This document shows, piece after piece, positions 10,437-22,372 of a DNA stretch of 64,000 bases (position 1 is the first letter of the stretch; each line of letters opens with the position of its first letter). This DNA comes from Topomyia yanbarensis. Its lineage: Eukaryota; Arthropoda; Insecta; Diptera; Culicidae. The stretch lies in NCBI RefSeq assembly GCF_030247195.1, contig NC_080672.1, forward strand, positions 370,318,271-370,382,270, given 5' to 3'. A program made the translations under genes and the position numbers. Below the pieces are notes generated by a model. The model saw only the letters and a program-made list of their open reading frames with translations, was not told the DNA's origin and did not search any database.

Positions 10437-10603
10437 ATTCCTGCAGACTAATCTTAGATCACAGTTGGAAAAAGGATTAATATTTTAGCACGAGAGCTGC
10501 GAAATCGATTTTCTCCTTTATCTGTTTACACTGTAATTACGGAGCCACGGAGCTCACTGACTGCGAGCAGCCATCCTTTGCTTGTGGTAGCTTATGGTGT
10601 ATG

Positions 10604-10605
<2 letters not shown>

Positions 10606-10641
<36 letters not shown>
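10606..10641. repeat. (CT)n microsatellite
   Basis: About 18 uninterrupted CT units. Confidence 0.95.
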
Positions 10642-10644
<3 letters not shown>

Positions 10645-10649
10645 ATCCG

Positions 10650-12868
10650 TGGCTGGTGGCTGCTGGTCCACCAAAACGGTAATCGAATGAATTGCATTCG
10701 GGGTGTAATTTGGGTCAGTTTATGGAGATGATTTTCGCACTAGTCGTGCGATTCTAGGAAGCATTAACTGTGGTCGAACGTTCCCTGGGAACATTCTGAT
10801 GAAATCGTTTTCCGCCGGAGGCTCTTCGTTAGCGTCTGGCTACCATATAATTAGGAACATCGTGTTTGGTGGGGATATTTAATCCTTTTTGTTTTGGCTG
10901 AAGACTTTGTATCGAGAATTTGGTATTTATAAGCATTTTAGTTGCGTTCATAAAAAATGATAATTTGTGATCCTCGCAATCTTTATAAACATTTCCGTAA
11001 TTGAGAGCATGATCCAACATTATTTCAAGTAAGCAACTGAAAAAACTCAACTACGCCATCCGATTCTGGATTTGCATAAACAAACCTCGCCGATCTGCTG
11101 AAATGAAAAACGCCCGAAGCATTTACAATACTATCACGAGCGCAAGGGACGCGCGCGGGGAATTCCAGTCAAAAGATCAAGTAAACATCAGCGCGGTAGT
11201 GAATCGAAACGATTAGAACGCAGCCCGTGCAACGTGACTAATGTCACGTAACAATCCGACAAAGTTCTGCCTTGAACCCGTTCGCCCGTTACCCGACTAA
11301 GAGGTCTACAGTTACTCATTCATGGATATTTACCCGCCAGCGTCCGTCACAGCCGTCTAGGATGACGAACACGGCGGCGACGACGACAACGACGACGACC
11401 TGGCGGTGAATGTCTGTGCCGAAGGTTGCTCTTTCTACGGTGCTAGCACTTGTTGCATTTGTTTAAAATAGGTACCTATGCTCGCGTTTATCACCGAGTG
11501 TACCACCCGCCGCCTACTGGTATCAGATAAAGGTAATTCTAGCGCCGACCGGGCAATGGCTCCTTTACATTGAAGTGGCAAAGGAAACGGTGGTGGAGTA
11601 TTTGATTCCCACCACCGAGTCTAACACTTCTTTATTCAGCTCTTGACTCCAACCGAGTCGTTGGCCGATGCCGTCTAGGCTGACTAATTCCTGGTAGCGG
11701 GCTCAGTATTATTTACCCCCCTCTGGAAACGAGCAAACAGAAAGCTGAATGAAGTTATTGGCCAGCTTCTGCTTGCAAACAGGTGAAAACAGCTGAGTCG
11801 GCGGCAGTGGCTGCAACGGGTTCAAGTGTTTGGGAATCTCCCGCCGCCGCCGTCCAGCAAACCACTTGAAGCATACCGGTTACCGGTTACAAATGTACTG
11901 TCGCTGATAAGAGGTACAAATTGCACGTACCTACCTATACACACACATTCTCCGACACGGATGGACTACCACGCGGGAACAAGTGCGAGATTCTCCCTTT
12001 TTGTCATTAGCATAGCTGTGTACTGAGCGGGTGCCAATTCAGACAAGTGGGTGTGAAATTCTACAAGTGCCCAATAGCCGCGGGCGTGCGGGCGGCAAAG
12101 CGTGAAATACCGGTTGAGGATTTCACAAGAATATTGTCTGAAGTATCTTTGAGAAACGCGGTGATCTCTGTACCGTGGCACTTCTGTGGTGTTTTACTCG
12201 ATGCACAGTAGAATCAAACGAAAATTGGACAAAAGGGGTGGCTGTGTCAGTGCAGATAGTTACTTGAATTTGGGGTTTTTATTGTTCATCTGTAAATTTG
12301 GACTTTTTCAGAAGAACGAGAATAAATAAAGAATTTTGTTAAAGTGCATGGGTATACGCCAAAACCAGTATTTAGTATTTGTATGGTGTTCGAAACACTA
12401 ATGTATATTAGTGCCTTGAGCTGCATTGTTTTGCCTTTCTCACCTTTCATTTCAATTATTTTTTGCCTTTCCTGAGTATTGCGCCAATATCTAATATCTT
12501 TCTCTAATATATTGAAGTATACGACTCCTGGGTCCAGCTTATCATTACCGAATGAATATCTACTTAAAGTGTTATTCATTTTGCTGTTTCTTTCTCGGGA
12601 ACACTCAGGAGTATTATGGAAATATATTTTTACACCCGAAAATATAAAAGCGGTAGCATACGTGTGCAGAGTCCCTAATTTCCTCCGGTTTCAATCCCGG
12701 TAATATTCAATCATCATTTGCCAATCTCTTGGATGCTCGATTCCATGAGTTAAGTTGCATCATAAAGAATTAGCCTTAAGCTAAGTAAGTTTCATTAACG
12801 CTGCGCCTTGTATACGCGAAGGCAATGTTTAATGACAACAAAATTGTTTGCTTACGCCGCGACCCTAC
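10650..12868. other. Repeat-poor, GC-richer sequence, no gene assigned
   Basis: No transposon words recur here. The base composition is more even than in the flanks, with CGG/GAC-rich patches such as 11360-11402 and 11840-11862. Open frames do not exceed 97 codons and none is convincing. The stretch may be non-coding flank or intron of a host gene, possibly carrying regulatory DNA. Confidence 0.4.
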
Positions 12869-13420
12869 TGTAGCAGGGGCATGGCATCACCTTATGGAGC
12901 AGTCCATTGTTTTAATTGAATCGGCCAGCGACCGACAGTTCTAGAGAGAGCTTTAGAAATGCTTTCAAAAAACTTCGTGCATTTCTCTCAGAGATGCGCG
13001 AAAGTGATCTAAACCCGCGTTGTTAAAAAGTCTTTTAAACCCGAGTTAAGAAGTCAGTCGTTTAGGTCAGTCGTGAAAAGTTAATTAGGGTTCGCACGCG
13101 CAACAGGCGCGCTGGCGAAGAAGTAAGTCGGATAAGCAAGTCGGATAAGTCAGTCGTTGAAGTGAGTCGTCAAAAGTCAGTTAGTGACCGCACGGATAGA
13201 AGGCGTGCGCGTATCGGATAAGTGAGTCGTAAGAAGTCAGTTGTTTGTGATAGCTCTCGCCCGGCCGCGTTAGGTCAGTCGGATAAGTAAAGACATATCA
13301 AGTATTCGAGGGTCTGTGCGATATTTGTGCGAAAGAAAACGAAATAGCTTCCGTCTGTAAGGAAAATCCACCCCTGCTCCGGTCATATAAAACCAGTGGC
13401 CACCGGCGGCCGACGCTACA
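12869..13420 (+). mobile_element. Long terminal repeat of an LTR retrotransposon
   Basis: A 552-bp stretch starts TGTAGC and ends GCTACA, the expected TG...CA ends with six-base inversion. A TATA-like CATATAAAAC lies at 13384-13393, near the end, as in a U3/R region. The upstream half carries many AGTCGGATAAGT and AGTCAGTCGT-type words (13045-13290). Three bases after the end comes TGGTGACAGCGGACTT, a candidate tRNA primer binding site. No second LTR or gag-pol frame was found, so only the 5' end survives. Confidence 0.65.
13045..13290. repeat. Iterated AGTCGG/AGTCAGTCGT words in the LTR
   Basis: Short irregular repeats such as AGTCGGATAAGT, AGTCAGTCGTT and AGTGAGTCGT occur roughly ten times in the U3-like part of the LTR. 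This array may hold enhancer-like sites for the element promoter. That role is inference. Confidence 0.5.
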
Positions 13421-13423
13421 TTC

Positions 13424-13439
13424 TGGTGACAGCGGACTT
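13424..13439 (+). promoter_or_regulatory. Candidate primer binding site
   Basis: TGGTGACAGCGGACTT begins with TGG, complementary to the CCA end of a tRNA, and lies three bases from the LTR. I cannot name the primer tRNA. Confidence 0.5.
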
Positions 13440-13679
13440 AAAGCCGCAAAAGTGAAAGGCTAGGAAACGCCAAAAACGATTGGAGTAGACAGTGAGTGAA
13501 AGTTGTGGATTTGGACATATCTTAGAAAGTTTGCTTGTTGGTGGTAACTAGTTTTAATGCCTGAAATAAGTCCCGTCGCGAGGAAACCTTAACCATAAGT
13601 GTAGTCACCTCAACTAGATTCGTGAATATTATATATGATAATATTATATAATATATATTATAATATTATTAATATTATA

Positions 13680-14170
13680 TTATGATTATGATTAAAATGA
13701 GATAATTATTGTGAAAATTTCAAGTTACATTGGAAAATAAAGAAATTTTCTGTAAAATACGTGATTTTGTGAAGATATTGTTGTTCATTGAATTTAAAAC
13801 TATAAGCAATGTTCCAAAAACTTGTTTATTTCGTAAATAAAAATATTTTAGAATCATAAAATGCGATATTTATTGTGAAAATTTCAAGTTACAATGGAAA
13901 ATAAAGAAATGTTCTGTAAAATACGTGATTTTGTGAAGATTTTGTAGTTCATTGAATTAAAAACTATGAACAATGCTCTTGAAAATTGTCACTCGCATAT
14001 ATACGAACATTTTTACAATATAATATATGCGTGTCATCGCTATGAAATTTGAATTATTTCCAAAAATTGTCATTTTCTGTATTGTATGCAATTTTGTGAA
14101 GATATTGTAGTTCCTTTCATAAGAAATTATGAACAATCTGCTAGAAATTGATTGCCTACATCAATCCAAA
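13680..14170. repeat. Tandem repeat, period about 160 bp
   Basis: Three diverging units begin near 13717, 13876 and about 14040. Units 1 and 2 share GTGAAAATTTCAAGTTACA, GGAAAATAAAGAAAT and TACGTGATTTTGTGAAGAT. Unit 3 keeps TTTTGTGAAGATATTGTAG. An AT-rich palindromic run (13625-13690) precedes the array. Confidence 0.75.
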
Positions 14171-14699
14171 GAATTTAACATAATAATATGCGTAGGTCAT
14201 CGCGCTAGATTTTAAGTTCTTCACAAATATTGGAAATTTTGTAGTACTTGCTCCGACTTTTTTTGTCGTAAAAAGATCAATAGTGGTCAAATTTAAATTT
14301 AAAGTAATCTAAAGAGTCCAAAAAATCCATTGATACCAAAATTGTCCAAATTGGTCAAGCGACTGCTAAGATACAGCGATTTGAAAATACCGTACCGACT
14401 TTTTTTGAGGCATGGTTGTCGTGTAAATAAAAATGGCACGGTTGGAGGAGTGTTAATCAGGTAATAACCAGTAACTCACCTTACTTTCTTTCCGATCCAA
14501 TTTGATTTGTCTTTATATTTCCACCAATCTCGTTGAAAATACATCAAACATTTCTAACGGCGGTACGGGCGGTACCAAGTATATTTTCAAAACATTATTT
14601 TATTACGAAATAAATGTAAATATATTCTAAACTAAGTGAAAAAACCGTGTTTCTATTAATATAACATCCATTAATAGCCCCAAACTCTAAGCCTTATAA
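14170..14699. other. AT-rich, nothing assigned
   Basis: No gene, no inverted-end element and no match to other parts of the window were recognised. The word CCGACTTTTTTT recurs at 14251 and 14397. Confidence 0.5.
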
Positions 14700-14925
14700 A
14701 GGGTTAAATAAAAATATTGAAAAAAATCTTCGTCGACTACACTGAAAAAAATCGATTTTAAAAATTTAAAGTTGATTTACAAAAAAATCCCATCTTTGAT
14801 TTGGATGAAATTTTGTTCTAACAGATAGATAATTATGTTCCCTACCTACCGTCAAAAATTCAAGTTGGGAAAAAAGTTATGTGAAAAAAAACTTTTCCTT
14901 GTCTAAACTGATTTTGACGTAGGAC
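14700..14925. repeat. Dispersed repeat shared with 62970-63200
   Basis: Shared words in order are AATAAAAATATTG, TTTTAAAAATTTAAAGT, ATCTTTGATTT and TAATTATGTTCCCTACCTAC, then TTTCCTTGTC. This is probably a transposable element end of unknown type. Confidence 0.75.
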
Positions 14926-16139
14926 TACGTCTTTGTTTTCGATATGGGGATGCACTTTGCAAATTTTAAAAAACTGGTATGTAACGAAAAGTGGTCCAAT
15001 TTTAAAAGCATATAATTCAGCCATCTCACGATAAATTTTCAAATTTTTTGTACATATCACCTCGAAATACTTCTGAGAATAGATTCCAATAGATAAACCC
15101 AAAGATTTTTGATGTCATGGCAAATTTAAATAATGTACAACCTAGTCAAAATATAGCGCATTTACACACAGAAGATTTATGTACCTAGCGCGCCACGCTT
15201 CTATGAATGACGTCACTATTTAAAGAACGGATTTGGCCGGCCAAGCTCAGTTGCCTGTTGAACGGCAGGCGGAGCAGATCACTGCGCTGTGTATTTTCAC
15301 AGCCAGTGTAGCCGAGTTAGAAGTCCGTTACGCTGTGGTCCTATGCTTTCTCTTGTATTGTGCTCGTTTCCAGCACACTTTTATGAAAATCTCGAACACA
15401 ATTACTCGTACACAAAATCGCTTGTATATTCGAGCTCCATTTGCAAACACGGTTAACATAGTGTCGTGGTACTAGTTGTCTCTTTCGCTCTACCCATCAT
15501 CATCAACGTTGACTCAGTTTGCTTTATGCAATATTTGAGGCGAATGTGTAAGTAGGTAATCTAATTTGTTAGCAGGTTTCACAGATTTTTCTGTAATGTC
15601 ACAGATTTTTTTCACTATTTTTGATTTCAGATTCTTTTTTACAGATGGCGGGCATTTTAATGAAAGTTTAATAGATTTTTGGAAATGTTGGGATTTTTCA
15701 CAGATTTTTCGGAAATTTATCATGATTTTTTTTCCTGCTTTAATTATCACATGGATGGTAAAAAGATATTTTTGACCGAAACACAGATTTCAATGCGGCA
15801 TCCCTGTTTGTTAGCAGTTGCATGCGTATCCTGCATGACAGTAATCTGTGCTTTCGTTGCGCAAAGACGAAAACTTTCTTAGCAACCAATTTACGCGGAT
15901 TACTGCATTCGCTACATTTGTATGCGTACTTTTGGAAAGTTAAAATAATGGCAAAAAATAACTAGAAATCTTGGTCTATACATACAAATAATAGCGCTAT
16001 AAAACTAAGGCCTTAAAGCAGTCTAGTAACAACAGTTGTGAAGACTGAAGAGCAGTTCTAGTAAAATTATCATTATGGATCGGTTGTATAAATCAAGGTT
16101 ATACAGTGTCAAGTGCTGTGCAAAGATAAACAATCCGAA
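14926..16139. other. Mixed sequence without assignable gene
   Basis: 15190-15480 is GC-richer with a TATTTAAAG word at 15219-15227 and could be a promoter-like or LTR-like scrap. 15570-15670 repeats TTCACAGATTTTT-like words. No supported coding region. Confidence 0.35.
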
Positions 16140-16556
16140 GTGTAATCGTAATATTTTACGTCCGGAAGTCGCCATCTTGGATTTAAACATGGCGTCAGAC
16201 ATAAATTTATGGCAAGGCTAGTCCGAAAACACCCAGCTGGAACTGGACTCTCCACTCTTCACGCTGGATTCTGGGCACCGGGTTCTGGCATCGATATTCT
16301 GTGCTATGGGCTCTGGACTCTGAACTATGCAGAGAAAATACCGGATTATTTCTGCAGTATCGATAACCGATCTTTGGAAATTCAGGCGATCTATAAATTC
16401 CAAAAAAAAATACGGCGAATGCGGTTTAAGCTATATATGAATGACAATATCCCTTCGGTGTTGTCGTACTGTTATTTCAGTATCTTCTCGGGGGTGTTGA
16501 TATATCCGCTCATCGAAAAATGTCTTCCATTCCCTTGAAAGAGAGGAATACGTTTT
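16140..16556 (+). other. Hypothetical 109-codon frame in repeat-like DNA
   Basis: A frame from ATG 16209 to 16538 reads MARLVRKHPAGTGLSTLHAG and ends YPLIEKCLPFP. I do not recognise it. The DNA contains internally similar phrases (CTGGATTCTGGG, GGGTTCTGG, GGGCTCTGGACTCTGAAC), and the upstream CCATCTTGGATTTAAACATG is a dispersed word. A non-coding repeat is more likely than a gene. Confidence 0.25.
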
Positions 16557-16559
16557 GCC

Positions 16560-16725
16560 TATGTTCTCTGTGTCGTAAATTTCCTTATCCCTAATTTTAC
16601 CACTTCCCTAATCCTTCCCATCTGGAAAATGATGAAAAGACAGATCATGGCAAGGAATAAATCTCGGTTCAACATTAGGAACATGTTATTTGAGCTAGTC
16701 ATTGCTGATTCCTGATAGGAATTTA
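16560..16725 (+). mobile_element. LOA-clade 3' UTR only, truncated copy
   Basis: Matches the LOA 3' UTR at 5722-5874. Shared words are CCTAATCCTTCCCATC (CCCAATCCTTCCCATC in copy 1), GATGAAAAGAC, GGCAAGG and GATTCCTGA at the end. No coding part remains. It is either a severely 5'-truncated LOA insertion or a SINE that shares the LOA tail. Confidence 0.7.
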
Positions 16726-18300
16726 CCATATTCCTAACCATACATAGACCTGCTCTTGCGTGATCATCAATCGTACTCGTGCTGGAGTTTCAATGTACAG
16801 AACTTATATGCAATAAACAGGGCGCCATTGTTTAGAGACTCCAGTGAGATGGGGGAGCTAACCGTCTGACTACATCTAAACCGTACACTCAAAGCTAAAC
16901 AGCAAAGTGACGGTCCGCGCGAGCATTCCAAAGCCCACGCGAATCTGCAACCGGCCGTGGTCATATAAGCAAATTTGAACATGCGAAGTTACGCTCACAC
17001 TGGCATACGCAACATAGAAATGCTTGCGCGATCAAACTCGTTAACATACAAATGCTTGTGTCCTTTGCGATAATAATTTCTGTATGTTTCTATTGTGATA
17101 ATTGTTTAAATCCGGAGTAACCTAATGCGTGCTTTTCCATAGTGTGACGATTGTTCACAGTACTGACACTCGGGAAACTGATTGTCGTAGGTACATAGCG
17201 CGGCATGAGAATAGGCAATTCTAGGATCCCGGTTAGCGAAGGCAATAAAGGGGTGTTTCAGTCGCACTCTCATTCCTAGTACACCGTACAATATCTGGGA
17301 AAATTTTCTCCATTTTTTATATCTTTTTAAAATTACACAGAGATTTCCCATACAAACCGGTACAATCGTAATACGTCAGAGGTTAAAAATCTATTGAAAT
17401 GGACATCAAATTCCTTTGAATTACTGTATTTATTTTGTTGGCTATTTTCGACAAATTTAAGACTAAGAGAAACAAAAGCAATGAAATTGAAAGACGGATA
17501 GGTATTCTAGAGCGAATCAGTTATAAACATAGAACGGAAAATTAGATCTAGGCATGATCATATGGACATGATCGACAGGAAATGTGAAGAATCCTTTGCC
17601 TTCTGCTGGTAGGAGTTTGTCTTTCTACCTAAGTCTGCCGCATGGTCGTTGATAGAACATAACTCATTATCATGTTTCACCACCGACGCCACAAACCAAG
17701 CACCCCGGTAAACATCCCCCCCCTCCACCCTCTTTTGAAGCTTCGTCAGCCACATTGCCCACCATAAAAGATACGAACAGTCCCGGGAAAAACGGGCATC
17801 TTCCAATATTACTCACATCAGTTTCTCGGAGGTGGTTGAGCCGATTTTCACAAAATTACCCTCTAATGAAAGGGATATTATCCCCATAAACTGTCATAAA
17901 ATTTTGATCGTTTATAAGGTTCTGGAAATATAGACTGACTCCCTTACATGCGTAGATTTTTTTCAGCTTTTCTGTGGATGATGTTTTCTTCATTAATGTG
18001 GACGGCTTTGGTTCAAGCCTATTATATGAATTAGCAATAAGATTGCATTCAATTATTAAAAAATAAAGCAAAATAATGAAGCGTATGTTTTTTTTTGCGA
18101 TGATACGTTTTTGGGTCGATAACTCGTCACAGATGCCGAGTCATTGGGCCAAATGATTTTTAGGCCGAATGAACCAAACTGAGAGCCGAATAGAGTAATT
18201 GAAACTGAACACAAGATTTAAAACAATGATCAGATTTAAATGAAGGGTGAATTTTTGCGATTTAAATTTAGAAACTAGATGTACATGTACATGTTGGTCA
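16726..18300. other. No gene seen; family X scrap inside
   Basis: Frames of 60-82 codons on the minus strand look random. 17815-17900 matches the complement of family X (CTCGGAGGTGGTTGAGCCGA and TTTTCACAAA). The remainder is unassigned. Confidence 0.45.
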
Positions 18301-18319
18301 TCTTTTATTAGGGCGGAAA

Positions 18320-18600
18320 GCAAATCAAAACTAGTAAGTTTATTATTCTGTAAGAATGTGTATTACTGTCGTAATGGAATAAATAAATGAATTTGTCGCC
18401 GAATGTAGCTACGCCACATCGTTGCCCGACATCCGGGCAAACACAGGTTTGCTTGTGAGGGGCCACCGCTTCCGACGGTGGGACGGCAGCTTCCTTGCCT
18501 GGTGTACTCTCAGCGGTTTTGCGCCGCTTCGTATCTTTAGTCTCGGTTAAGCGGCAAAACCTCATTACACTGGCTTCGCTGCAAGAACTAGTGGAGTGTA
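18320..18600 (-). other. Hypothetical minus-strand frame, possible exon
   Basis: A GC-richer island carries the minus frame LTETKDTKRRKTAESTPGKE followed by AAVPPSEAVAPHKQTC. It is basic then proline/alanine-rich, like a low-complexity nuclear protein, and ends in AT-rich sequence. I see no convincing splice sites. Downstream on the same strand, 18832-18888 reads TIWSKAKKPNFNSKGKKK and a stop, another basic C-terminus-like scrap. Neither is assigned. Confidence 0.25.
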
Positions 18601-18689
18601 GAAACCGATGGTACTGTACGTGTACATATATTCAACAAGTTGTCACTTTTAAAGTTTCGTTGCATCCCGAAATAATAAAGTAATTATCT

Positions 18690-19284
18690 AATACGGTTGG
18701 CTAGGTGGAATGTTTTCAATAATATAGGTATACTTTTAAATAACAGTTTATGATAAAAGGATATGTGCAAATAATTGCAAGCAAAGCAAATAATAACCGA
18801 GAATCCCCGAAAGCTCAGCAGGATGAGCTTCTACTTCTTCTTCCCTTTACTGTTAAAATTCGGCTTCTTGGCCTTCGACCAAATGGTCCCTCGTCACAAT
18901 ACATGAAATAGCTTCGTCTCGTATCAGACGGTTTTCATATCTTTAATGGACTCAAGAATATAATTATTGAACTGAACAATATGGGAGATAATCAAGATAG
19001 AAGCAGCATCTCAAATATTCGTTGAATGAATAACAAATTGCATCGTTCTTTCTTTCATGAGCTGTTCTACAATTTTCTTTTTGGGCAGTTTCAACATGCA
19101 TATATATAAAAACTAATCTAAGTTAAGGTGCGTTAATCATTTAATATCTTCAGCTCAAGTATCTCCATAGAGGGCTGCTTTGGGGAGATCCAAATTTTCC
19201 AGCATTTGTTGTATTTTTCTTGCACTTTAATTCGTTTGCCCGTTTAAAAGTTATCGGCATTGGAAAAAGAGCTATTTTCAATAA
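18690..19284. other. AT-rich, nothing assigned apart from a short basic tail
   Basis: Besides the basic C-terminus-like minus-strand frame at 18832-18888 nothing is supported. Confidence 0.4.
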
Positions 19285-20712
19285 AAAAAACCTATTTTAA
19301 TCCACCTAGCGGTGCAATTGTGCCTTTCTCAATCATGAATCACGAGAATGTGTGCGTTGTTTATATTCATTAAAAACTTTTAAATGCATATATTACATTT
19401 TATTATTATACATCACATGACAACTATATACAGGAAAATAAATCATTATTCGAGTTCTAAAATTTTGAAAAAGAAAAAACAGCCACGGTAATGTTGAACT
19501 GAAAAAAGGTGCGAAATCGGCAAAGTCCCAAAAAGTCGATTTTTATAAAAAAAAATTTTTTCGAGATAACATAAAATCTCGACGTTTCATGCATTTTAAA
19601 GATGTTTGGCATCAAAAATACGAATTCGATTTCTAAAATTTCATGAGGTCCCCCCCTTTGAAAAAAAAATTTGAGTTCCGGCTTATATGGGAATTTCATG
19701 TGTGACCGGACCGTTCAGTCTATATTTCCGGAACCATACAAGCGATCCGTGCGAAATTTTACAGACATCTGTGGAGATAATAGAGCTATCATTTGGGACT
19801 AAGTTTGTGAAAATCGGCCCAACCATTTCCGAGAAACTGATATGAGTTTGCTAGTTATGAAAGATGGCCGCTTTTCCCGGGCACTTCCGGAACCGTCTAT
19901 GGTGGTCAATGTAGTCAACGAAAGTTTGTTTGGCCGTCGGTGACTGCAAAGTTAAGTTATTTGAGAGACATTTTAGCGAAATTTTTACCTTTTTTGCTTC
20001 CATCGGGGTATCGGTTTGAATCACAATTTGCTATGTGATCGCACGCCACAACCCGTAACTCCGGAACCGGAAGTCGGTTGGGGATAAAATTTAATAGCCA
20101 TTTACGGGGACGCAACATCTTTCATTTGAGACTAAGTTTGGTTGATTCGGTCTAGCCACCTCCGAGAAACCGATGTGACTGTTAGTCTGAATTTGGATAC
20201 TTCCGCCGGGGCTTCCGGAACCGATGATGGTGGCCAATGTGACCAAAGAGACTTTGAATGGCTGTTAATGACCTAGTACTACAAATCGAAGCAGTTGTGG
20301 TCACATTTTGGAAAAATTTTCACCATTATACATTCTTTGCAGAATTTCTTAAAATCGACGTTTTCTGCGTGATCGTACTCATCACCCTGTAATTCCGGAA
20401 CCGGAAGTCGGATCCATTAGAAATTAAATAGCAGCCTATGGGAACGTTGCACCTTTCATTTGGGACTAAGTTTGTAAAAATCGGTTCATCCATCTCTGAG
20501 AAAAGTGAGTGAGTTTGTGTTCGCGTACACACACACAGACGCACATACACACACACATACATACACACACACATACATACACACACACAACATTTGCCGA
20601 ACTCGACGAACTGAATCGAATGGTATATGTCACTCGGCCCTCCGGGCCTCCGTTAAAAAGTCGGTTTTCAGAGCAATTGCAATACCTTTCTATTGAGAAA
20701 GGCAAAAACATG
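19285..20712 (+). repeat. Family X interspersed repeat, near-complete copy
   Basis: This is the longest continuous copy. It begins TTTTAATCCACCTAGCGGTG, GCAATTGTGCCTTTCTC, and ends CCTTTCTATTGAGAAAGGCA. The two ends carry the inverted words TGCCTTTCTC and GAGAAAGGCA. The middle has three CGGAACCG-type blocks followed by CATTTGGGACTAAGTTTG-type blocks, and an (AC)n tract at 20525-20590. No coding frame. Other copies: 4304, 8395, 22373, 24790, 28961, 37560, 38240, 40707, 41175, 42560, 58310, 59530, 61728, 62570. Confidence 0.8.
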
Positions 20713-21190
20713 AATATCTCCATACATACTAGCGATAGCAAATTTCCGTCTTCGGCAAAGTAATGAAGTTTAACAGTTCAAACAATGTTCTAGAACATTT
20801 ATATAATGGAAGAAATCTAGAAGGAAACGTATGATGAAAAAACTGTTTTAAGGGGCCTTTTACAAATAATGCCTCACATATCAAATGTTTATAAGATGGA
20901 GAGTTGAAGTCTTCAGGTAAAATATTTGTAACGAGTTCCTCTATTATTTTGCTGAAGTAAGTATATGTCTATCTGGATTATTGAAGAAAATAAATTTCGT
21001 AATTAGGGGATTAATCATCAATCCGATAAAACAGAAATAAAGCAAGTTTTATTCCAAGAAACTTTCTCGAAGGCACCATATTCCTAAAGTCAAAAGTTTT
21101 GACGCAATCTAAAAAAACACTTTTTGGCTCTTTGGGACCACTGTGCAGAGTCTTGAGTCTATTTTAGTCATGTGTAATTTATCAGCTGAC
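20713..21190. other. No feature recognised
   Basis: AT-rich sequence with no long frame and no match to other parts of the window. Confidence 0.5.
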
Positions 21191-21486
21191 TGAGCTGACG
21201 CAGTATTTGTCCAGGTGCGGAAGTACCCGCATCGATTTGGGCATGCTTCATAACCCCTTTACCTGGAGTATATGAACGTGAAAGAGACACCAGAACTTGC
21301 GGTTTTCGAATACCCTAGTTTCGAAGGAGTTCGACGGGGTATACCTGGAGTGTCAGTCGACGATATCGTCGAAGAAATGTGCCATGACGAGCATATATTG
21401 GATGTTATCAGCAGAGTAGTTACGAGTATACTCTCCGAGCTGCAGAGAAAGTGGCAAAGGGACCATCAAAGTAGCGCAATCGACTA
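21191..21486 (+). pseudogene. R1-clade retrotransposon ORF2 C-terminus, copy B
   Basis: The C-terminal tail of the reverse transcriptase protein of an R1-clade non-LTR element. The readable frame starts at 21272 (MNVKETPELAVFEYPSFEGV), continues DDIVEEMCHDEHILDVISRV and ends TSILSELQRKWQRDHQSSAID with TAG at 21485-21487. This order, a short zinc-like region, then an EEM helix, then RVVTSILSELQRKW, is characteristic of R1-clade ORF2 ends as I know them. Upstream, 21191-21271 continues in another frame (KYPHRFGHAS), so there is at least one frameshift. Endonuclease and polymerase are missing: the copy is 5'-truncated. Copy A at 43706-48461 has the opposite losses. Confidence 0.75.
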
Positions 21487-22372
21487 GAATGCCGCCTTTG
21501 AACCACAAACCGGGTTCCATGAGAAATTTCGCCGCCGGGGAACTCTCCTTCAGTGTAAACTAGGTCCACCGCCGGCTTCACCGGAATCGCCGGACTGTCC
21601 TCGACACTCTAACGGGTAGCTCGTGAGTAGGCTAGATCAACCGCCGGGGATTAGTGTGAGTAGAGCACGTTGGATATCTAGCAGTGGGTCGTTGGGGTGC
21701 CAGTGAACCGAAAACTACGCTCCACGTTGAGTCGACTAGGTCCACCACAAAATAATAAATCGAGGAGATCGGGACGAGGCGGGAAGCTAAATGGCTCATG
21801 GAAACGAACATCGGTATAGGGTCGAATCTACCGCCGGGAAATTTACAGTAGGGTAGATTCACCGCCGTGAACTGTCCGACTATACCGTGACAAAAATGGG
21901 AGCTAATTAGCTCACGGCACCGAGAGAAATTTCATCGCCAGAGATCTTTCAGTCGGAGTAGAATGAGCTTACGCGCTGGGGACTATCCGAGTAGATTGGG
22001 ATAAGGCTGGGAGCTGAATGACTCACTGAAACAGGAGCTAAATGGCGACGTAATAGACGGAGACGGAAGGCAAGAGGAGAGTCGAGCGTTAAATGGCTGA
22101 AAGGTTGAGCCGTTTCATGGATCGTGTGAGGCTCCGAGATAGCTGCGGAAAACTCGTGTGCAAAAGAAAGAGTTGCAACGAAAACACAACGAGCCCCCCA
22201 CGAAGTAACACCTCGATGAAGTTCCGTGGGTAAGAAGAGTGAAAAAATAAGGAGTGGTTTTAGTGGTTAGGCACGAAGGTGAGTTGTGAGTCCCTTACAG
22301 TGCCAATACACTACAGGCCAGGCTTTTGAAGCTCTTTAAACCTTACTATAAGAAATACATACTACACACATC
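21487..22372 (+). mobile_element. R1-clade 3' UTR, copy B
   Basis: A long 3' UTR rich in CCGCCGGGGA and GGGAGCTAAATGGCTCA words. It matches 46570-46635 plus 47785-48461 of copy A (GTAGCTCGTGAGTAGGCTAG, GGGTCGTTGGGGTGCCAGTG). It runs into ATACATACTACACACATCGA, the ACAY tract of a family X copy. Confidence 0.75.

Noticed and set aside
20525..20590. Cys/Val-rich or Thr/His-rich frames on both strands
   Set aside because: Translation of an (AC)n tract in family X.
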